Of a stretch of DNA of 64,000 nt, positions 49,630-62,699 are shown piece after piece. Below the pieces are notes generated by a model. That model made no database searches, had not been told where the DNA came from, and worked only from the letters and a program-made list of their open reading frames with translations. Within the stretch, counting starts at the first letter, position 1; every line of letters begins with the position of its first letter. The translations under genes were made by a program, and so were the position numbers. Source of the stretch: Owenia fusiformis (taxonomy: Eukaryota; Annelida; Polychaeta; Sabellida; Oweniidae); assembly GCA_903813345.2 (NCBI GenBank), contig CAIIXF020000005.1:27221375-27285374 (forward strand). The letters run 5' to 3'.

Positions 49630-52334
49630 TACAAGGGCTGCAAGGCTACCTGTGCCTTCACTGAAATTAACTCTGAACAAATACAGTGCTGTGAACCATT
49701 GTACTTGAAAGATACTGAGAACAAGAACAAGTAACTTGGGCATAGACTCTTGTCATGCCAGAAGTGAGCTTGTATGCAATAAATAAGGCATGACTCATGG
49801 AGAGTGATACATACATCTTATGCATAGGAATAGCTCATTATCTGAGGCTAACAGACTAACCTGCAATAATGAGTTCGCTTATTCTTCCGAGTTTTGTGCT
49901 AAAATTTGAATAGAGTATCTCATTTTTTTCAGATTGTCGTAGAATATAGAATTTACGTTATGTATTTCTTTACTTTATTCCTTGCTGATTTGTTTAATTT
50001 AGATTTCAAAATATGACCCCCTCAACAATTTACTCCTAGGATTAGTAATGTAGGTTTTCCCTTTGAAAGGGTGTTTGGTTGGCAGCATTTCAGCCAGTTC
50101 TTTCTTTGGAGAAGCGATCAATGCTTTTTCATTATTTGTCGACACAGTATTTCCAATCATAGATTAGAGGTATTGAGAATAAGTGAGCAATAAGCTGAAT
50201 GCGCTTGGATTATAAACTATGCATTGAATTATTAAGGGGATTTTTGGTATCATAAGAGAATTCTTCTGCAAAGAGCATAGAATATGGCTTTATTTCTTTT
50301 TCATTTGAAATGTCTTCTCTTGATTTTCACTTTGTTGTGAAAATAGGTGAGCAACATTTTTCTTTCATTAACGGCCATTTTAATTTCAAATGTATTTGAC
50401 CTAGTTGAAGACCATTCACATTTTTTCTATATTTACTGTTAATGTTTGCCATTTGAGTTGATATCAGCCTACAAGTACAGCTACCTGTATAAGGAGTGAT
50501 ATTACTATTACCTGTACAATAAATTTCCCTCTTGTTAGGCATATTCCCTGCAATATCCCTCTAAATTTGATTAAATTGTTTGATTTTATTCCATTTCTAT
50601 TTGACAAAGAATTTACACCTAATGTGTGTTTACTTTACACGTTTCTAATTCCACACATTTAAACTCTATTTCATATTTGAACACATGAACTTTTGACGAT
50701 ATTTGCCTGTGAATAGATTTTGGCAATTAATCATTTAATATGGATATGTCAGACTAGGTATTAACAAAGGGAGTAAGGGACGCCTTCTCCATAGAAACGA
50801 TAGATATGCTTTAGAGTTAAGTAGGCCTGTTATTAAGGTATTCCGCGAAGATATATGTCAAAGTGAAAAACATTTCAGACATTAATTTTTTATCATTATC
50901 TCTATTTTTCTCCACAAAACAGAGATAATATTGACATCTTTGATATTATTGTCCAAATGAAAAAAACATGAAATTATGTTTTTAATATATTACTGGTCAC
51001 ATGTGCATGCATTCCTTTTTGAAAGGTACAGTGTATTAAGATAATTCTTTTATTAAGACCTATGGGTTCTAAAGGTTAAAGTATTTTTGAGGTAATATAA
51101 AATGTTAGGTTATCTCTAAATAATGTGAAGATCGTATTTCATATCTCTCAACAGCTTACTTCAAGGAGAGAAGGTGTTAAGATCGATGTGCTCTATCTTA
51201 TAGTTAAATATGTTGTTCTTTGCCAATTCTTTGCTAATGGAGTAGAACAAGAGATATGCTTCAACTTGCTTATTGTAAAATATGATTTATAATTACCGAC
51301 CCCTATAGAGGTAGACTGGTAAAATTGTATACCTCAACTGACACAATTTCAGATTGAAGTCAACAGTGACCTCAAAGTTTTCACAAATTTACTGATACAA
51401 GCATTTATAAAAAGTATTTGTTTTTAAGCAATAATACATGAAATAAGGAAAAGAGGATTCAGAATTTGAAAAAGTAAATATTATCTATTCCTTATATAGA
51501 ATAAATAATGTCATTTACATGGCTGATTCTAGAGTTCAGTTTATATTTAAAATGTGTCTGGGGAAAAATGATTCAATTATGATGTTTTGTGTGCTAACAA
51601 GATCTGACATTTTTCCAACCCTTCCTTTTTTACTTTTAAGTGGGTTAGGGGATCAGCAACAAAATACAGGTGCAATTCCAATGTAAGCCAGTAAAAAGGA
51701 GGTCCCTTGAATCCAGACTTAAAACTGAGATTTTCATTGCCAAATATAGTGTAACATCCAACCCCAATCTTTCTCAAATCATGGTTGAGGAAAGAGATTG
51801 TGGGAGATGATCTAGAATTGGATACAAAACCAGCTCATTGTAGATTCATTGTAAATTCATATGATCATTTTATATTTCACTGCAGGAGAGGGTCATAAAG
51901 GAAAATACTGGTTTAACTGTACTGGAGAGGGAAAGACTAAATCTAAAGACCCTATAGAGGGAATGGACAATAAATCTTTGTTGAATAAAGCATTAAAGAA
52001 TTTTTTTTCAAAAGTAATTTACACTTTTCTAACAACTTACAGACATGTAGTTCATAAGTCTTAATGTTTAAGCTGGAACACTAATATTTTAACTTGATGG
52101 GATTGACCAACCTCCCTCGTTCATACTGAGAAGTCAGTTTTAATTCCATTGTTATCCAGTTAAGTCTATTTCGTTAACAGATATTATATTGTGAAAATGG
52201 ATTTCATCTTAAATAATCTAGGGAAAAATAATGAACATGTGTTTAACATTGCTATGGTCATATATATTTCATGTTAGTTCTCTCTGAATTCTGAATGAAG
52301 TATATAATTTTCTAGCAATTGTATTTAATTTACG

Positions 52335-52430
52335 ATTTCAGCATCATCCTTATTTACTTATTCCTTGCTTATTCCACTCTTGACCACTCTATTCTGCAAT
52401 TTAAACCAGGATCATTTTGAATTTTCCTCT
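52335..52430 (-). repeat. Dispersed repeat family C, reverse partial copy
   Basis: CTTATTCCTTGCTTATTCCA followed by CACTCTATTCTGCAATTT complements the family block seen at 58180 and 61885. Confidence 0.5.
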
Positions 52431-55400
52431 TTGGGTAAACCAAGTCAGTAAGATTAAGTAAAATCCAATTCAAGTTGAAGAAATAGGTAATTTGGATTAT
52501 CCCGGATTTGGCCATTGAGCCATATGGAAGAATATTATGAGCTCTGTAGTTTACACTATAAGGTATTCATGCCCTGGGCTAAGAATTCTCAAACAGTATT
52601 TCTACAAAGATTGACATGGAGCTGTTGCATGCAGACTAGCATCACCTTTTAAAATGCATGAACTATTTTCACAAGATTCATATTTGATAAATTTGAATAG
52701 AAATAATATGAAGCTTTATCAATGATAAAAATCCAAAGGTCTGGCCCATATAAACAAATTCATTTGTGTGTTTACTTTCCATATTACGCCTGATTCTTCT
52801 TACACTTGTTGAACTAACTTCAATGTGCAAAGTGCTATTACATGTATATTTGAATTGGACATGAAATCATATTTATGTTGTAGACTTCAGCATTCTTGAT
52901 TCTTGAAGTATAGAAATACTGAGGTATTAGACCAAATACCGTGTATAGTGCCCCAAAGCAGAGATTTTTATTTTCTTAAATTTAAAACTCAAATTGATTA
53001 TAGGCATTTTGTTAGTGCTGAATGAAGCATGCATTAGTTTCATTAATTTTTGTTAAATTAATTCAGTGTATTCTGTACCCTACAAATGTCAAAATTGGCA
53101 CTTCATTCATTTACAAAAGCTACATACATATATGCAATATTTTCTTGGAGCTTTGCACTATACTGCCCTATTTTATAATTGGAATTAGGCAGAAAACATA
53201 GTTTCTATATAAGAGGGAGATTTAAGGCTCATATTCATGTAGGTTAATTCCATACAGAAATTGTAATTATCAGTCTAAAAGACCATTAAATTAGTAAACC
53301 TTTGAAGAGCCTTTAAAGAGTTCATTTCTATTCTCTCTATATAAGCCCATATTTCTCAATATAGTCACTATAACCCTTATGATTCTATAGATCCAATGTT
53401 GGTATAAAGCATCGTCATTGTCAAACTCTTTAGACTTGTCAATAAAAAGAGCCTGTGATAAGAAACAAGAATTTAGTAGAATAGAGTGGAATTAGCAAGT
53501 TGAGTGAATAAAGTCACAGATGAGGCTTTAAAGCATATAAAAATGTAAGACTATCAAAAACTTCCTTTAAATTCTAGAGAAAAAGTGTGATATTAACAAG
53601 ACTTGTATGTCATTTCAGGCACAGGTAAAAATTGACTATTGAGTCCATCATTTTAATGTAAAGAAGGACCATGTTTAAAGGTGCAACTATATACCATGCA
53701 AATATGTGCAAAATATAGTGCTTTATAAAGGGATTAACGATTAATTGATCGTTATGTTATTTGAGACTTAAATGTTCAGTTTATTTTTAAGAAAAAGTTG
53801 TATTATAATTGAATGTCAAAATTGACTTTCACCTGAAGATGGATTGGTTATTTTTGGCCATGATAGGCTAACACAAGTGCCAAAGGGGAACGCTCAAAAA
53901 TTGTTCCAGAACTCAGCAAGAGATAGAAAACAAGTGAACTCCAGTCATAAGGATAAAAAAAACCATTTATCAACACATTTTTATTAATTTTTTCTTCCAA
54001 AAATTCTTTAAACCACAGTCAACGATATTTGATTTTTATATGTTAAGTTTTACCAGTTGATTCATGTTAGACTTGATACCTCATTATAAAATCTTTTAAT
54101 CCATACTATGCAGTAAAATGCATGCTCTAGGATTTTCAAAAGTTGAAATATAGCAACGCTTTATTTAATTTGCAATATGTTTTATCTTGTCGTTTGACCC
54201 CTGGATAATAGATCTAAATTGCGTTGATAACATAGTACAAGGTTGAGAGGAAACGCAAAAGAAGATGTTCAAAATTGTCAGTGTCTATGTTTGTTCTCAT
54301 TTTCAAGTTAAATTAGGATTCTAAATGTTACTTTAACCTTAACGTTTAACTCATTCAATTGATAGTTCATGTCTGAAATTTTTTCAACAATAAAGAATAG
54401 AAGTCGTTAAAACTTAGACCAATTATACAAAAAATGCCACCTTGTTCCCCCAATCATTTTCCATTTGGGATCACATTAAAGAGACCCATGTTTAAAAATA
54501 GTAATAGCATTCAAAATTATTCTCATACTTTCAATATTGACATTTTGTTAAAGAAATGTTTTTTTATGTTGTAACAAAAATACCTTAATAACCTTATAAG
54601 TATGATCATTATGAGTTCATTATTTGAAGTATAAAAGTTTTTTGAAAGGTTGTTCAGATTAGATTTTCGACTAAGGTGACATTTCACGAGTCAAACACTT
54701 GAAGTTTGGTACTTTGGATCCATTGACATATAAGCGTTGACTTTTTTAAATCTAAGTGAACCTAAGGTAATTGAAGATGTATAGATACATTTGGGATAAG
54801 ACGACTCATGTTCACGAAAAAAGCATATAAATCAGTTTTTTTCAATATAACTGATTGGTCACAGTGTAGTAGTTTGATTATTAAAGAGAACAGCAAAAAT
54901 AGAAAAACCGTTGGTGATTCAAAAAGAAAAATGTACATATGTACTCGTACATGTACTTAATAGTTTGAGCAAGTGTATAATATTGAAATTTAAGACTATC
55001 CACAGTGTTAGTTGAACCAAAGACCCTTGATCAGTCCAGTGCGTCTTTACACAGAATGTCATTTGTGATAAATTGTGTTTTTTCAAATATTTGAATAACC
55101 AGCAAAGATAATATCTTGGGTCATTTTTTTATTTGATTTTTGACCTTTGTGATTTCAGGATATCCCTATTATAGTATAAAGGGTATGGTAATATTGTTAA
55201 TAGTTCTGATGATAATTCGATATCCTGCTCTTGTTTTTCTATGACTGTATGTTAACCAGTTTTATACATATATTGAATTTTAAATTTTAATACTTAAAAA
55301 CACCAACAAGGTCATGTTGATCTAACCACATTGAATGCTACCTGTGACATTTAACCATTGGTAATCCACATTGTTTGAAAAGTTTAAAAAGTTTGACTGC

Positions 55401-56179
55401 TTCCTTTGTCCAGACTTGCGAAAAAAAGGTTAAGAGAATTGGTTGACGTTTATTTTACTGAATCATGCTTTAGTCTAAATTGATGTATTGGTTGATCATG
55501 TCTTATCTGTCTTTATCAAGATATAATGTAGTTGATTGTCCTTATTGACTTAACTTTCACCTGCCTTGGCTCTAAATTCATAAAACATGTGTACTCATAG
55601 TAGAAGTCATAAAGGGCTTGTGGGCCAGGGGGAGAGGAGGGAGGAGGCAGGTTGGCTAATACCAAGTCCGTGTGACCTCCATTCTCAATCAGGAATACGT
55701 AGGTATAGGGTGAAGAATAACCAGCAACTTGAAGCAATCTAAGTTCGATTTTTAATCTGAGATCACATGCTACATGTATTTGTTGCTTCGTGCATCATTT
55801 CTGCCACTATTTGTCAATTCTGATAATTGAATCATATAGCATTATATTATCACCATGGTAATTCTTTCTTTGCCAATCATATAATGGCTATTGTAAAAGT
55901 TTTGAGGGGAGACAGGTAGTTTGCATGTTTATCACGGGAGCAAAAGGGAAGATATTTAAATAGAACATGCAAAGTATGGAGCTTTAAATAACTACTAGTC
56001 ATGTTAATGTGTGAAGCCTGGTTTATAATTATCACTTGTAACATAAATTCTGTTCCATTCCGTTGATTAGTTTGAACTCTTCAGTTTGAATAGGAAGCAA
56101 AAAACATGAACGTACCTCTAATTTTAAAGTCAGTGCAACTTAACCATGAAGCTGAATTGTGTCTACCTAGAGAAGGTTG

Positions 56180-56290
56180 TCTTTCAAAACCATATAGTTT
56201 TTCACCATTCTGAGCACTTTTCAAGTGATATTGGGTCAAATTTGTAAACTATGAAGCCCCCTGGAAATTTTTGAAACCTGACGCAGTAGC
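56180..56290 (+). repeat. Dispersed repeat family A, partial copy 3
   Basis: AGTTTTTCACCATTCTGAGC, ACTTTTCAAGTGATATTGG and AAGCCCCCTGGAAATTTTTG match the middle and right part of the copy at 4853. The left part is lost. Confidence 0.65.
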
Positions 56291-57395
56291 ATGTATCCCT
56301 TTTAAAGAAATACAGGCTACAGTATGGGGGTAGGGTTGTGTGTCATAGGTGTATTGTAAAATAACACTCTTGATGGCATGTTTTTCAGTGCATGATGCAT
56401 ATTTATATGACTACTTTTTATGACTATGGTATTTGGTTTTATATTGAGTAAATGTAATGGTATACATCGGTTAACTCTATAGAGAGACACAATGACACAT
56501 AGGTGCGTTTACAGGTCAAATAGAACTCTTTGATGCTTTGATAACATTTTTATGACTTTAATTATCTGAATGACCAGCATATCCATTAGCGACTTTGAGG
56601 CTTTGAAAACATTGTTCATGTTTGAACAGGCTTGGTATGAAATTGTAATTTTTTCTTGGATTTTTATTTTGATGTATTGTAAGTTTAATTGTGTTTTAAT
56701 GAAGTTGGCGGCTTAAAGGTGCCTAAATGTACCTGATATTGACTATGTTTTCTCCTTATTGGAGAATTGACCCTGAGGCCCATAAGCTTGTACGTAATAC
56801 AACTCTTTTATGCAAAATCATATTCTTGAAAGGGTGGCGAGCCTTTGGTATATCTTATTTATCAGTGCCCTTCTTACCTTATAGACAGGGTGAGATTCGG
56901 GACTTGGGGTAGGAAGGGAAGCATTATCACTTTATTGCACCAAGCCTCCCCCCTTCCAACCCCTACATATATATTAGTTATAATATGTGTATATGTGTAT
57001 AACTTGATACAATATTATATTATTACTTTAAGTTGACATAAGTAAGGTAAAAATGGTACCATTCAGTCATTGTCGGATCTACAGCCTGTTCTCTTCCCTG
57101 GAATACAAAGGACCCCTTACAAGTATTAGAAAAAGAGAGACTGTCATGAATTAGAATGCCATTCAGAAGGCTCACATGATGAGAGTATATTACCAAAATG
57201 TGATATTTTGATGACAAAAATATGAAAGGAAATTTAGGAGGCAGAAAACATATGAATTGGTTGTTATCCCAAGATAGCAGTTTTGCTTTATAGACCAGAG
57301 TGTACTAACAAGATCAGATTGATGAGAGATGTAAGATGTTGAATCCAATAATTGAATCAGACTCTTTTAATTCTGTTAGTCGTGTTTGCGAAAAT

Positions 57396-57620
57396 TTACT
57401 TAAAGCTATCAGGTGGTCGGTCATAGTCACCTTGTATTGAATTCTCAATAAGTCTAGAATATTTAGGAAGGAAGACATAGGGTGCCGCAGGGACGGAGTA
57501 GAAAATCCAAAGAATAATGCCCAGTAATGCCAGTTTGTTACCTAAATTGCCCAATTTATGTGGGGACTGATTTTGATTTATTTTCTTTGGGGAAGCTCGG
57601 ATAACCCGGCCTTTCCCCAT
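57396..57620 (-). CDS. Candidate small membrane protein ORF, 74 aa (weak)
   Basis: The minus-strand ATG at 57620 (GACATGG, good context) opens a 74-codon frame to TAA at 57396-57398. The product begins MGKGRVIRASPKK, has a basic lead-in and one hydrophobic segment (LALLGIILWIFYSVP) near residues 34-48, then a polar tail ending PPDSF-K. The form suits a small single-pass or mitochondrial membrane protein, but I do not recognise the family. It lies inside the putative CELSR intron and could be a nested gene, a retrocopy or chance. Confidence 0.3.
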   Translation of the reverse strand: MGKGRVIRASPKKINQNQSPHKLGNLGNKLALLGIILWIFYSVPAAPYVFLPKYSRLIENSIQGDYDRPPDSFK

Positions 57621-58179
57621 GTCCACCACTGGGTGGCTAGATAGTCCTGCATAAAGCCTCTTTCAATATATATTTCTCCAGCATGTGTTATTATAAAGGG
57701 AAGAGGGGCTTGATGCTAGTGGTAAGGATTCTATATAACCATATTATTTCAGGTTCTATTGAAGTTATACATGTTATTGCATGAGTTTATATATTTCAAT
57801 CAGATCAGAAGTGGTAGATTAAGTGAGCTAGAAAAACAGGTTAATTAAAGTATTGTTGTTCACAATATCAAATACTGTAATCCCACTTTTGAAGTTGTTA
57901 ATAACATTTTGCAGATTTATGAAAATCTAAGTTTTTGATATTTGATAGCATAATTTGAGCAGAATACAAAGCTGTAATATTCACGTTACATTTGGTCCTT
58001 TTTCAAATTGCAGCAAAGGCTAAATGAACAATTAGCCAATGGAGTACAGTATCTTATTATCTCCTGATTGCAAATTATTGAGGTATTTACCAGAGTTGAG
58101 TTAATTCAAACATGCACTTGATTTCAGGGCATATCTCCCTATAAAAGCAGGTTCTCATAGATAAAATGTCACGATGGTC

Positions 58180-58340
58180 ATTTTTAAAATGTAAAATAAG
58201 GTAGAAAACAACGGAATCAGCAAGAAATAAATTAAATGTGCGTGGAGTTGATATTCTAAATTATAGAGAAATGCAAGAAAATCAGGCGCTTCTTTCAAAT
58301 TATTAAGTGGGAAATGCGGAGGAATTAGCATGAGGGGATA
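58180..58340 (+). repeat. Dispersed repeat family C, copy
   Basis: AAAATGTAAAATAAGGTAGA, AATGCAAGAAAATCAGGCG and TTCTTTCAAATTATTAAGTG align in order with the copies at 61885 and 62700. Confidence 0.6.
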
Positions 58341-58669
58341 GATATTTATAATAGGTACATACACTGACTGTCCAGATGCTGAACATGCAAATGACATAAC
58401 CACACCAGTTAACATGTCATTCCTACAGTCCTAATCACATCTGTTTGTGAGGATTGTTTATATGTGGTCACATTTTTGTCTGTTATGTGGTAGGACCTCC
58501 ATTTATTTCGGCTCCTATGTGATCCAAAGCTTGCTGGGTTAGGCCAAGATACTCTAATATTTATTTTTCTTATTAGCACTCATGTCTCTCTTTGGGAACA
58601 ACATGCAGTTGTATTGAACTCAGAAGGCAGAGAGTTTCAGGTCTATGATGCCAGCATTTCAGTATGACT

Positions 58670-58860
58670 CCCAGGCCTGTAGACAGGATTTCACTTTTTG
58701 AAAAATTTCAGGTTTCACTTTTGACAACATTGGCCCGAAAATGGCCAAAATCAAGTGAAAGGTGTTCAGAATGGTGAAAAACTGCATGATTTTGAAAAAA
58801 TGGCCAGGGGGGTTCACTCTAACCCCCCCCCCCCCCTGGCTACGGGCCTGTCTCTCATTG
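58670..58860 (-). repeat. Dispersed repeat family A, copy 4 (reverse)
   Basis: Starts CAGGCCTGTAGACAGG, contains TGGCCAAAATCAAGTG, AAAAACTGCATGATTTTGAA and a C14 tract, and ends CCTGGCTACGGGCCTG. Both ends therefore carry CAGGCC(C/T)GTAG inverted, which gives the full limits of the family A element. Confidence 0.75.
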
Positions 58861-60130
58861 TCTCCATAAGGAGATTGAGAAGCCTTCAGTCTGATTGGCT
58901 CATCACTTGCCTCTTCTCTTATTTGCTGACCAGTTTGATTTTCAATAACACTAGTATCAGTCATCAGTGGACCTTTTTTCTATCCGAAAAATAAATCATC
59001 TGATTGGCGTACAGGGTTTTGATTCACTAAAACTTGAACTCTAGATTCTCAGTTGGAAATCGTAAAATAATTGATAGAATGCTTTAGTTATCTGTCTATA
59101 CATACCATTTACTGAAATAGCTTGAAATCAGTAGTCTTAGCCAATTAATCCAATGATAAGTAATTCTTATCTAATCATTATGCTGAATGTATAGTCTCGA
59201 AAGCTTACCTATTGCATGTACTTAAATACTTACTTCTATAGTATTAGTATTAATGATCATGTTCATGTAATAGTCGATGAAATGTCTTCTAATGTAAGGT
59301 TGTCTATTAGCTATTTGAAACACAAAATTAAATACTCAAGTAAGTGCTTAGTTCGAATTTTTCTTGAATTTCGTCAATTTGAAGTGATTGCTTTAGGGTA
59401 TTCAGGTTAATATAATTTTTGAGAGTAGTTCCAACTTGCCTCAAAAGGTTTGCAAGTAAGTCTAGTAAAAATGGTATCCCGTGGGAGATTCTCTAACTAG
59501 GAGGATGCTCCTTTAGGAGACAGGAAAATGTTGATGATATTTATCAAACTAGCCAGCGAAATATTATAATCGGGTTTATTTTATACAAACATAAAAATTT
59601 GTCAAGGAGAAAACACTGCATGAGAGTTATAAGCCAGGAGTGAAATGTTCCTGTTAAGTTCTAGGTGTCACGCTCTCTTATTTAGTATTCTATCTGATTT
59701 ATGACCTTCCCTGTAACAATCATTCATGCCTGGAAACATGTGGCATGTCATCCTTGAAAATAAACAAGACCATGATTCTTACATAATGTAATAAGGGTGG
59801 GAAAATGTCAGTTGTAATCGTAAAATAAACAGCAAGAAAAATGTTAATTGATGAATATGAATAGAAAATGCTCATGTACTGTTTATTAATAAATGTTGAT
59901 AGAACTATCTTGGCTTGCTCTACTGGAAATATGGATAAAGCTTTTTGGTTTTTCTATTATGAAATAAATAGTTGTTGTTTCATATTGGTTTATATGATTT
60001 ATAGGTGTTTGTGTTTTATCAATTGTTGCCCTTTGTGCTTTTTTAATTCATATATGGATATATTTATTTATCCCATACTTGGACGTGTTACAGGTACATA
60101 AAGCCAGTTTGTAAAAACTTATATTTTCAT

Positions 60131-60192
60131 CAGCGGGCAGATATAGCTTTACGTCCCGCTCCGAGCGGGCAGATATAGTATATCTGCCCGCT
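60131..60192. repeat. Short palindrome AGCGGGCAGATATA
   Basis: 60164-60192 is a perfect 29-bp palindrome (14-bp arms, one central G). A third copy of GCGGGCAGATATAG lies just upstream, from about 60132. Strong cruciform or inverted-end candidate. Confidence 0.85.
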
Positions 60193-60473
60193 ACGTCATA
60201 ATCGTCGCTCGCATATTTGTTCATAATTTGTAACGTTCGCGTAATGACTGTAAACGACAATGGAGAAAACACAGACAATCGGGATCTGTTTGATAGCAAG
60301 GAGCATCCACTTAATCAATCAAAAATTCGAGAAAATAAATATGGGAATATTTGAGAGAACAGGAAAATCCACCCACGGCCAAGAAAACAAAACTGGACAT
60401 GAATATTCTAAAATATTTCCGCGATTGAACAATGTGAACCAGATGACCAAGATTGGTATGGGATAAACATATT

Positions 60474-60612
60474 ATCCTATAGTCGGTTCAGGATATTGGG
60501 ATTATCCCTTGGCCAATATAACATATTTTCCCTCGGGACCTGCGGCCCTCGGGCAAATATATTATATTTGCCTCGGGATAATCCCAATATCCTGAACCTC
60601 ATATAGGATAAT
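60474..60612. repeat. Hairpin element, ~36-bp arms
   Basis: Left arm GGTTCAGGATATTGGGATTA and right arm TAATCCCAATATCCTGAACC are exact complements, extended outward by TATCCTAT and ATAGGATA. The centre is CG-rich (CCCTCGGGACCTGCGGCCCT). Confidence 0.85.
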
Positions 60613-60829
60613 CTCTATATATCATGGACATTATTTCACATTTAAGCTGTCAAACATGGCATAATAATAATAAACATGACATATCTTATCTTGCTCATTA
60701 GCTAATTACTATGTCAATCATCTAGAAATTGAACCCCAATGTTTATACATCTTCAAATAGGATCAATTTGGTAAGTTTCCATGAGATAAATACTTTTCAG
60801 GATGGTTTCTCCCTAGGGAGACTATCAGT

Positions 60830-60970
60830 TATCACACGTTTCAGCATGTGATACAGGAAATATTCCACGAAAGGTAATACTGTATCATCCACGAAAGCGA
60901 AGCTTGAGTGGTGATACATTGTTACCCGAGTGGAATATTTCCTGTATCACATAAGCTGAAACGTGTGATG
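60830..60970. repeat. Hairpin element, ~40-bp arms
   Basis: Left TCACACGTTTCAG...TGTGATACAGGAAATATTCC pairs with right GGAATATTTCCTGTATCACA...CTGAAACGTGTGA. About 60 bp of loop, including CACGAAAGCGAAGC. Confidence 0.85.
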
Positions 60971-60973
60971 ACG

Positions 60974-61307
60974 ATTTTATCACATGTCTAGGAATTTTGA
61001 AGCATTTTGATTTGGTCAGTTATGATTGTGTTCAGTACCCTGTGTACTTCTGGTAACTATTATAATTTTTGATTTCACTTTGAAACAATATGACGTCATA
61101 CCGTTGTATTCGTACTTGTTTGTGAAATAGTATGACGTCATATTGTTTTCCTTAGCTAGAAGTGATATAATCAGTGACGTCACATCGTTGCTTTTGATCA
61201 TCACTGGTTGCCTCTAGTAACGTGTGAGACAGCCGTGTGAGACGGGAAAACTCACACGGTAATCAACCAATCAGATTACTGGAATTTTACAGAGCATGTG
61301 ATAAAAT
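60974..61307. mobile_element. MITE-like element with three CRE octamers
   Basis: The ends ATTTTATCACATG (60974-60986) and CATGTGATAAAAT (61295-61307) are perfect 13-bp inverted repeats, 334 bp end to end. Inside are a smaller inverted pair around TATGACGTCATA and a CGTGTGAGA/TCTCACACG-like dyad near 61240. No coding capacity. The outer hairpin at 60830-60970 abuts it. Confidence 0.6.
61091..61182. promoter_or_regulatory. Three perfect CRE octamers (TGACGTCA)
   Basis: TGACGTCA at 61091-61098, 61133-61140 and 61175-61182, spaced exactly 42 bp start to start. The octamer is the known CREB/ATF full site. Location inside a putative intron and inside a MITE-like element makes function uncertain. 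Confidence 0.6.
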
Positions 61308-61884
61308 GATATCTCCCTTTTGGTGGTTCCTGGTACCTGAATTACCAATCAAGTACTCATTTATATAGAGTGGGTTGTACAATGAATTCTGAGATATAAC
61401 ATTATGTTGGTAGTGTTCAATTTTTCATGTGGGGCTCAATTTCATGTATTATTCATCTGGTTCATTAAGATATCAGGAGTTTATTTTACTAATTATCAAA
61501 TGATATAGAATATATAATTGGTTTATTGAAAGTGATTAAGATATGTGAGGTACTTACTTTGGGTGGTCTTAAAGCCTGATCTTTGGCCAGGTTTTCTTCA
61601 CCCTGTCCTCTCTACTATTCATTTTCTGGCATAACTGTATAATGAAGACAGTAAAGCTACAGCCTTTTGAGCTCCTCCCCACTACAATCCTTCAGTTACT
61701 CCTGTTTTTACACTCTGTTTTGGGGCCAGGGGGGCTCTTTGAAATGAAATGCTCCGCTCTTGGGTGATCTATATGTAGTGATCCCTCAACCTGTCAAGCT
61801 GTCAACAGAATATGTCATGTTATGTTGCTATGGAAGATTCAGACTTGGTGGTATGTAAAATGTCAGACAGACAGTCATGTTTTC

Positions 61885-62050
61885 AAATGTAAAATACAGT
61901 GGAAAAGAGTGGAATTGGCAAGGAATAAGGTTAACATGGTTTACAAAGATACTTTAGAAATTCCAGAAAAGCTGATACTTTATTGAATTTTAAGAAAGAA
62001 ATTATGTCTGAAATGAGGCCAAATGAGCATGATGGGAGTGGGAGTGAGGA
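61885..62050 (+). repeat. Dispersed repeat family C, copy
   Basis: AAATGTAAAATACAGTGGAA, GAGTGGAATTGGCAAGGAAT and GAATTTTAAGAAAGAAATTA, in family order. Confidence 0.6.
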
Positions 62051-62348
62051 ATTCAAGGGTACGTAAGACAGTTGCATAATCTTATGCATGGGATGATTCT
62101 GTCAGAACAGATGGGAAGTTACTATCAGATATATCTGTCTTTGTGTCAAATCTAACTTGTAGCTTTGACCATGGTTTAATGCATCTCAGTACCCTAAGAT
62201 CCTGAAGGCTAGTGGTAATAACTATAACTCTTTTGAAGTGGCAAATATACATAATATTCAAAAGGGTAGTAGCTTTCCAGATTGCAAAGCAAAGTGACCT
62301 GAGAAAGAAGATGTCATTGTTAACTTTGATGATATGGACTCAACCTTC

Positions 62349-62495
62349 TCAAAGTATGTTCTACTGATAAAAAGGTACAAATGGGAAAAGGAAAAAACAG
62401 ACATAGGTGATTTTATGAATAGTTAGATAGGAAATAATGATTAATTAAAATATAAATAGCTGTAAAGATCATATAAGGAATAACATATACCGTAC
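62349..62495 (+). repeat. Direct repeat D, copy 1
   Basis: TCAAAGTATGTTCTACTGAT, AAATGGGAAAAGGAAAAAAC and GCTGTAAAGATCATATAAGG recur in the same order at 63865-63990, 1,516 bp downstream. Confidence 0.75.
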
Positions 62496-62699
62496 ATGTT
62501 TAGCAAAATAATATATTAATTCCCCCAAACCTACAATAATGCATTAGACATTTAAAATCCAGTAATAGATAAATAACTTTATTGTTTTGATAGAACAATG
62601 ATGAAAACATATCTCATAGCAATATTTGATTAATTATTAACACTGTACAAATTATAGAGTAATTTTGAAGTAGAATACTACCAGAAAATGAGGTAACAC

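Noticed and set aside
51885-51985. Possible CELSR exon 2 (acceptor and correct phase)
   Set aside because: The translation GEGHKGKYWFNCTG... lacks similarity to the expected end of the ninth cadherin repeat.
58659-58964. Frame with a Gly-rich, Pro-rich motif
   Set aside because: Comes from dispersed repeat family A and its C14 tract; not a gene.
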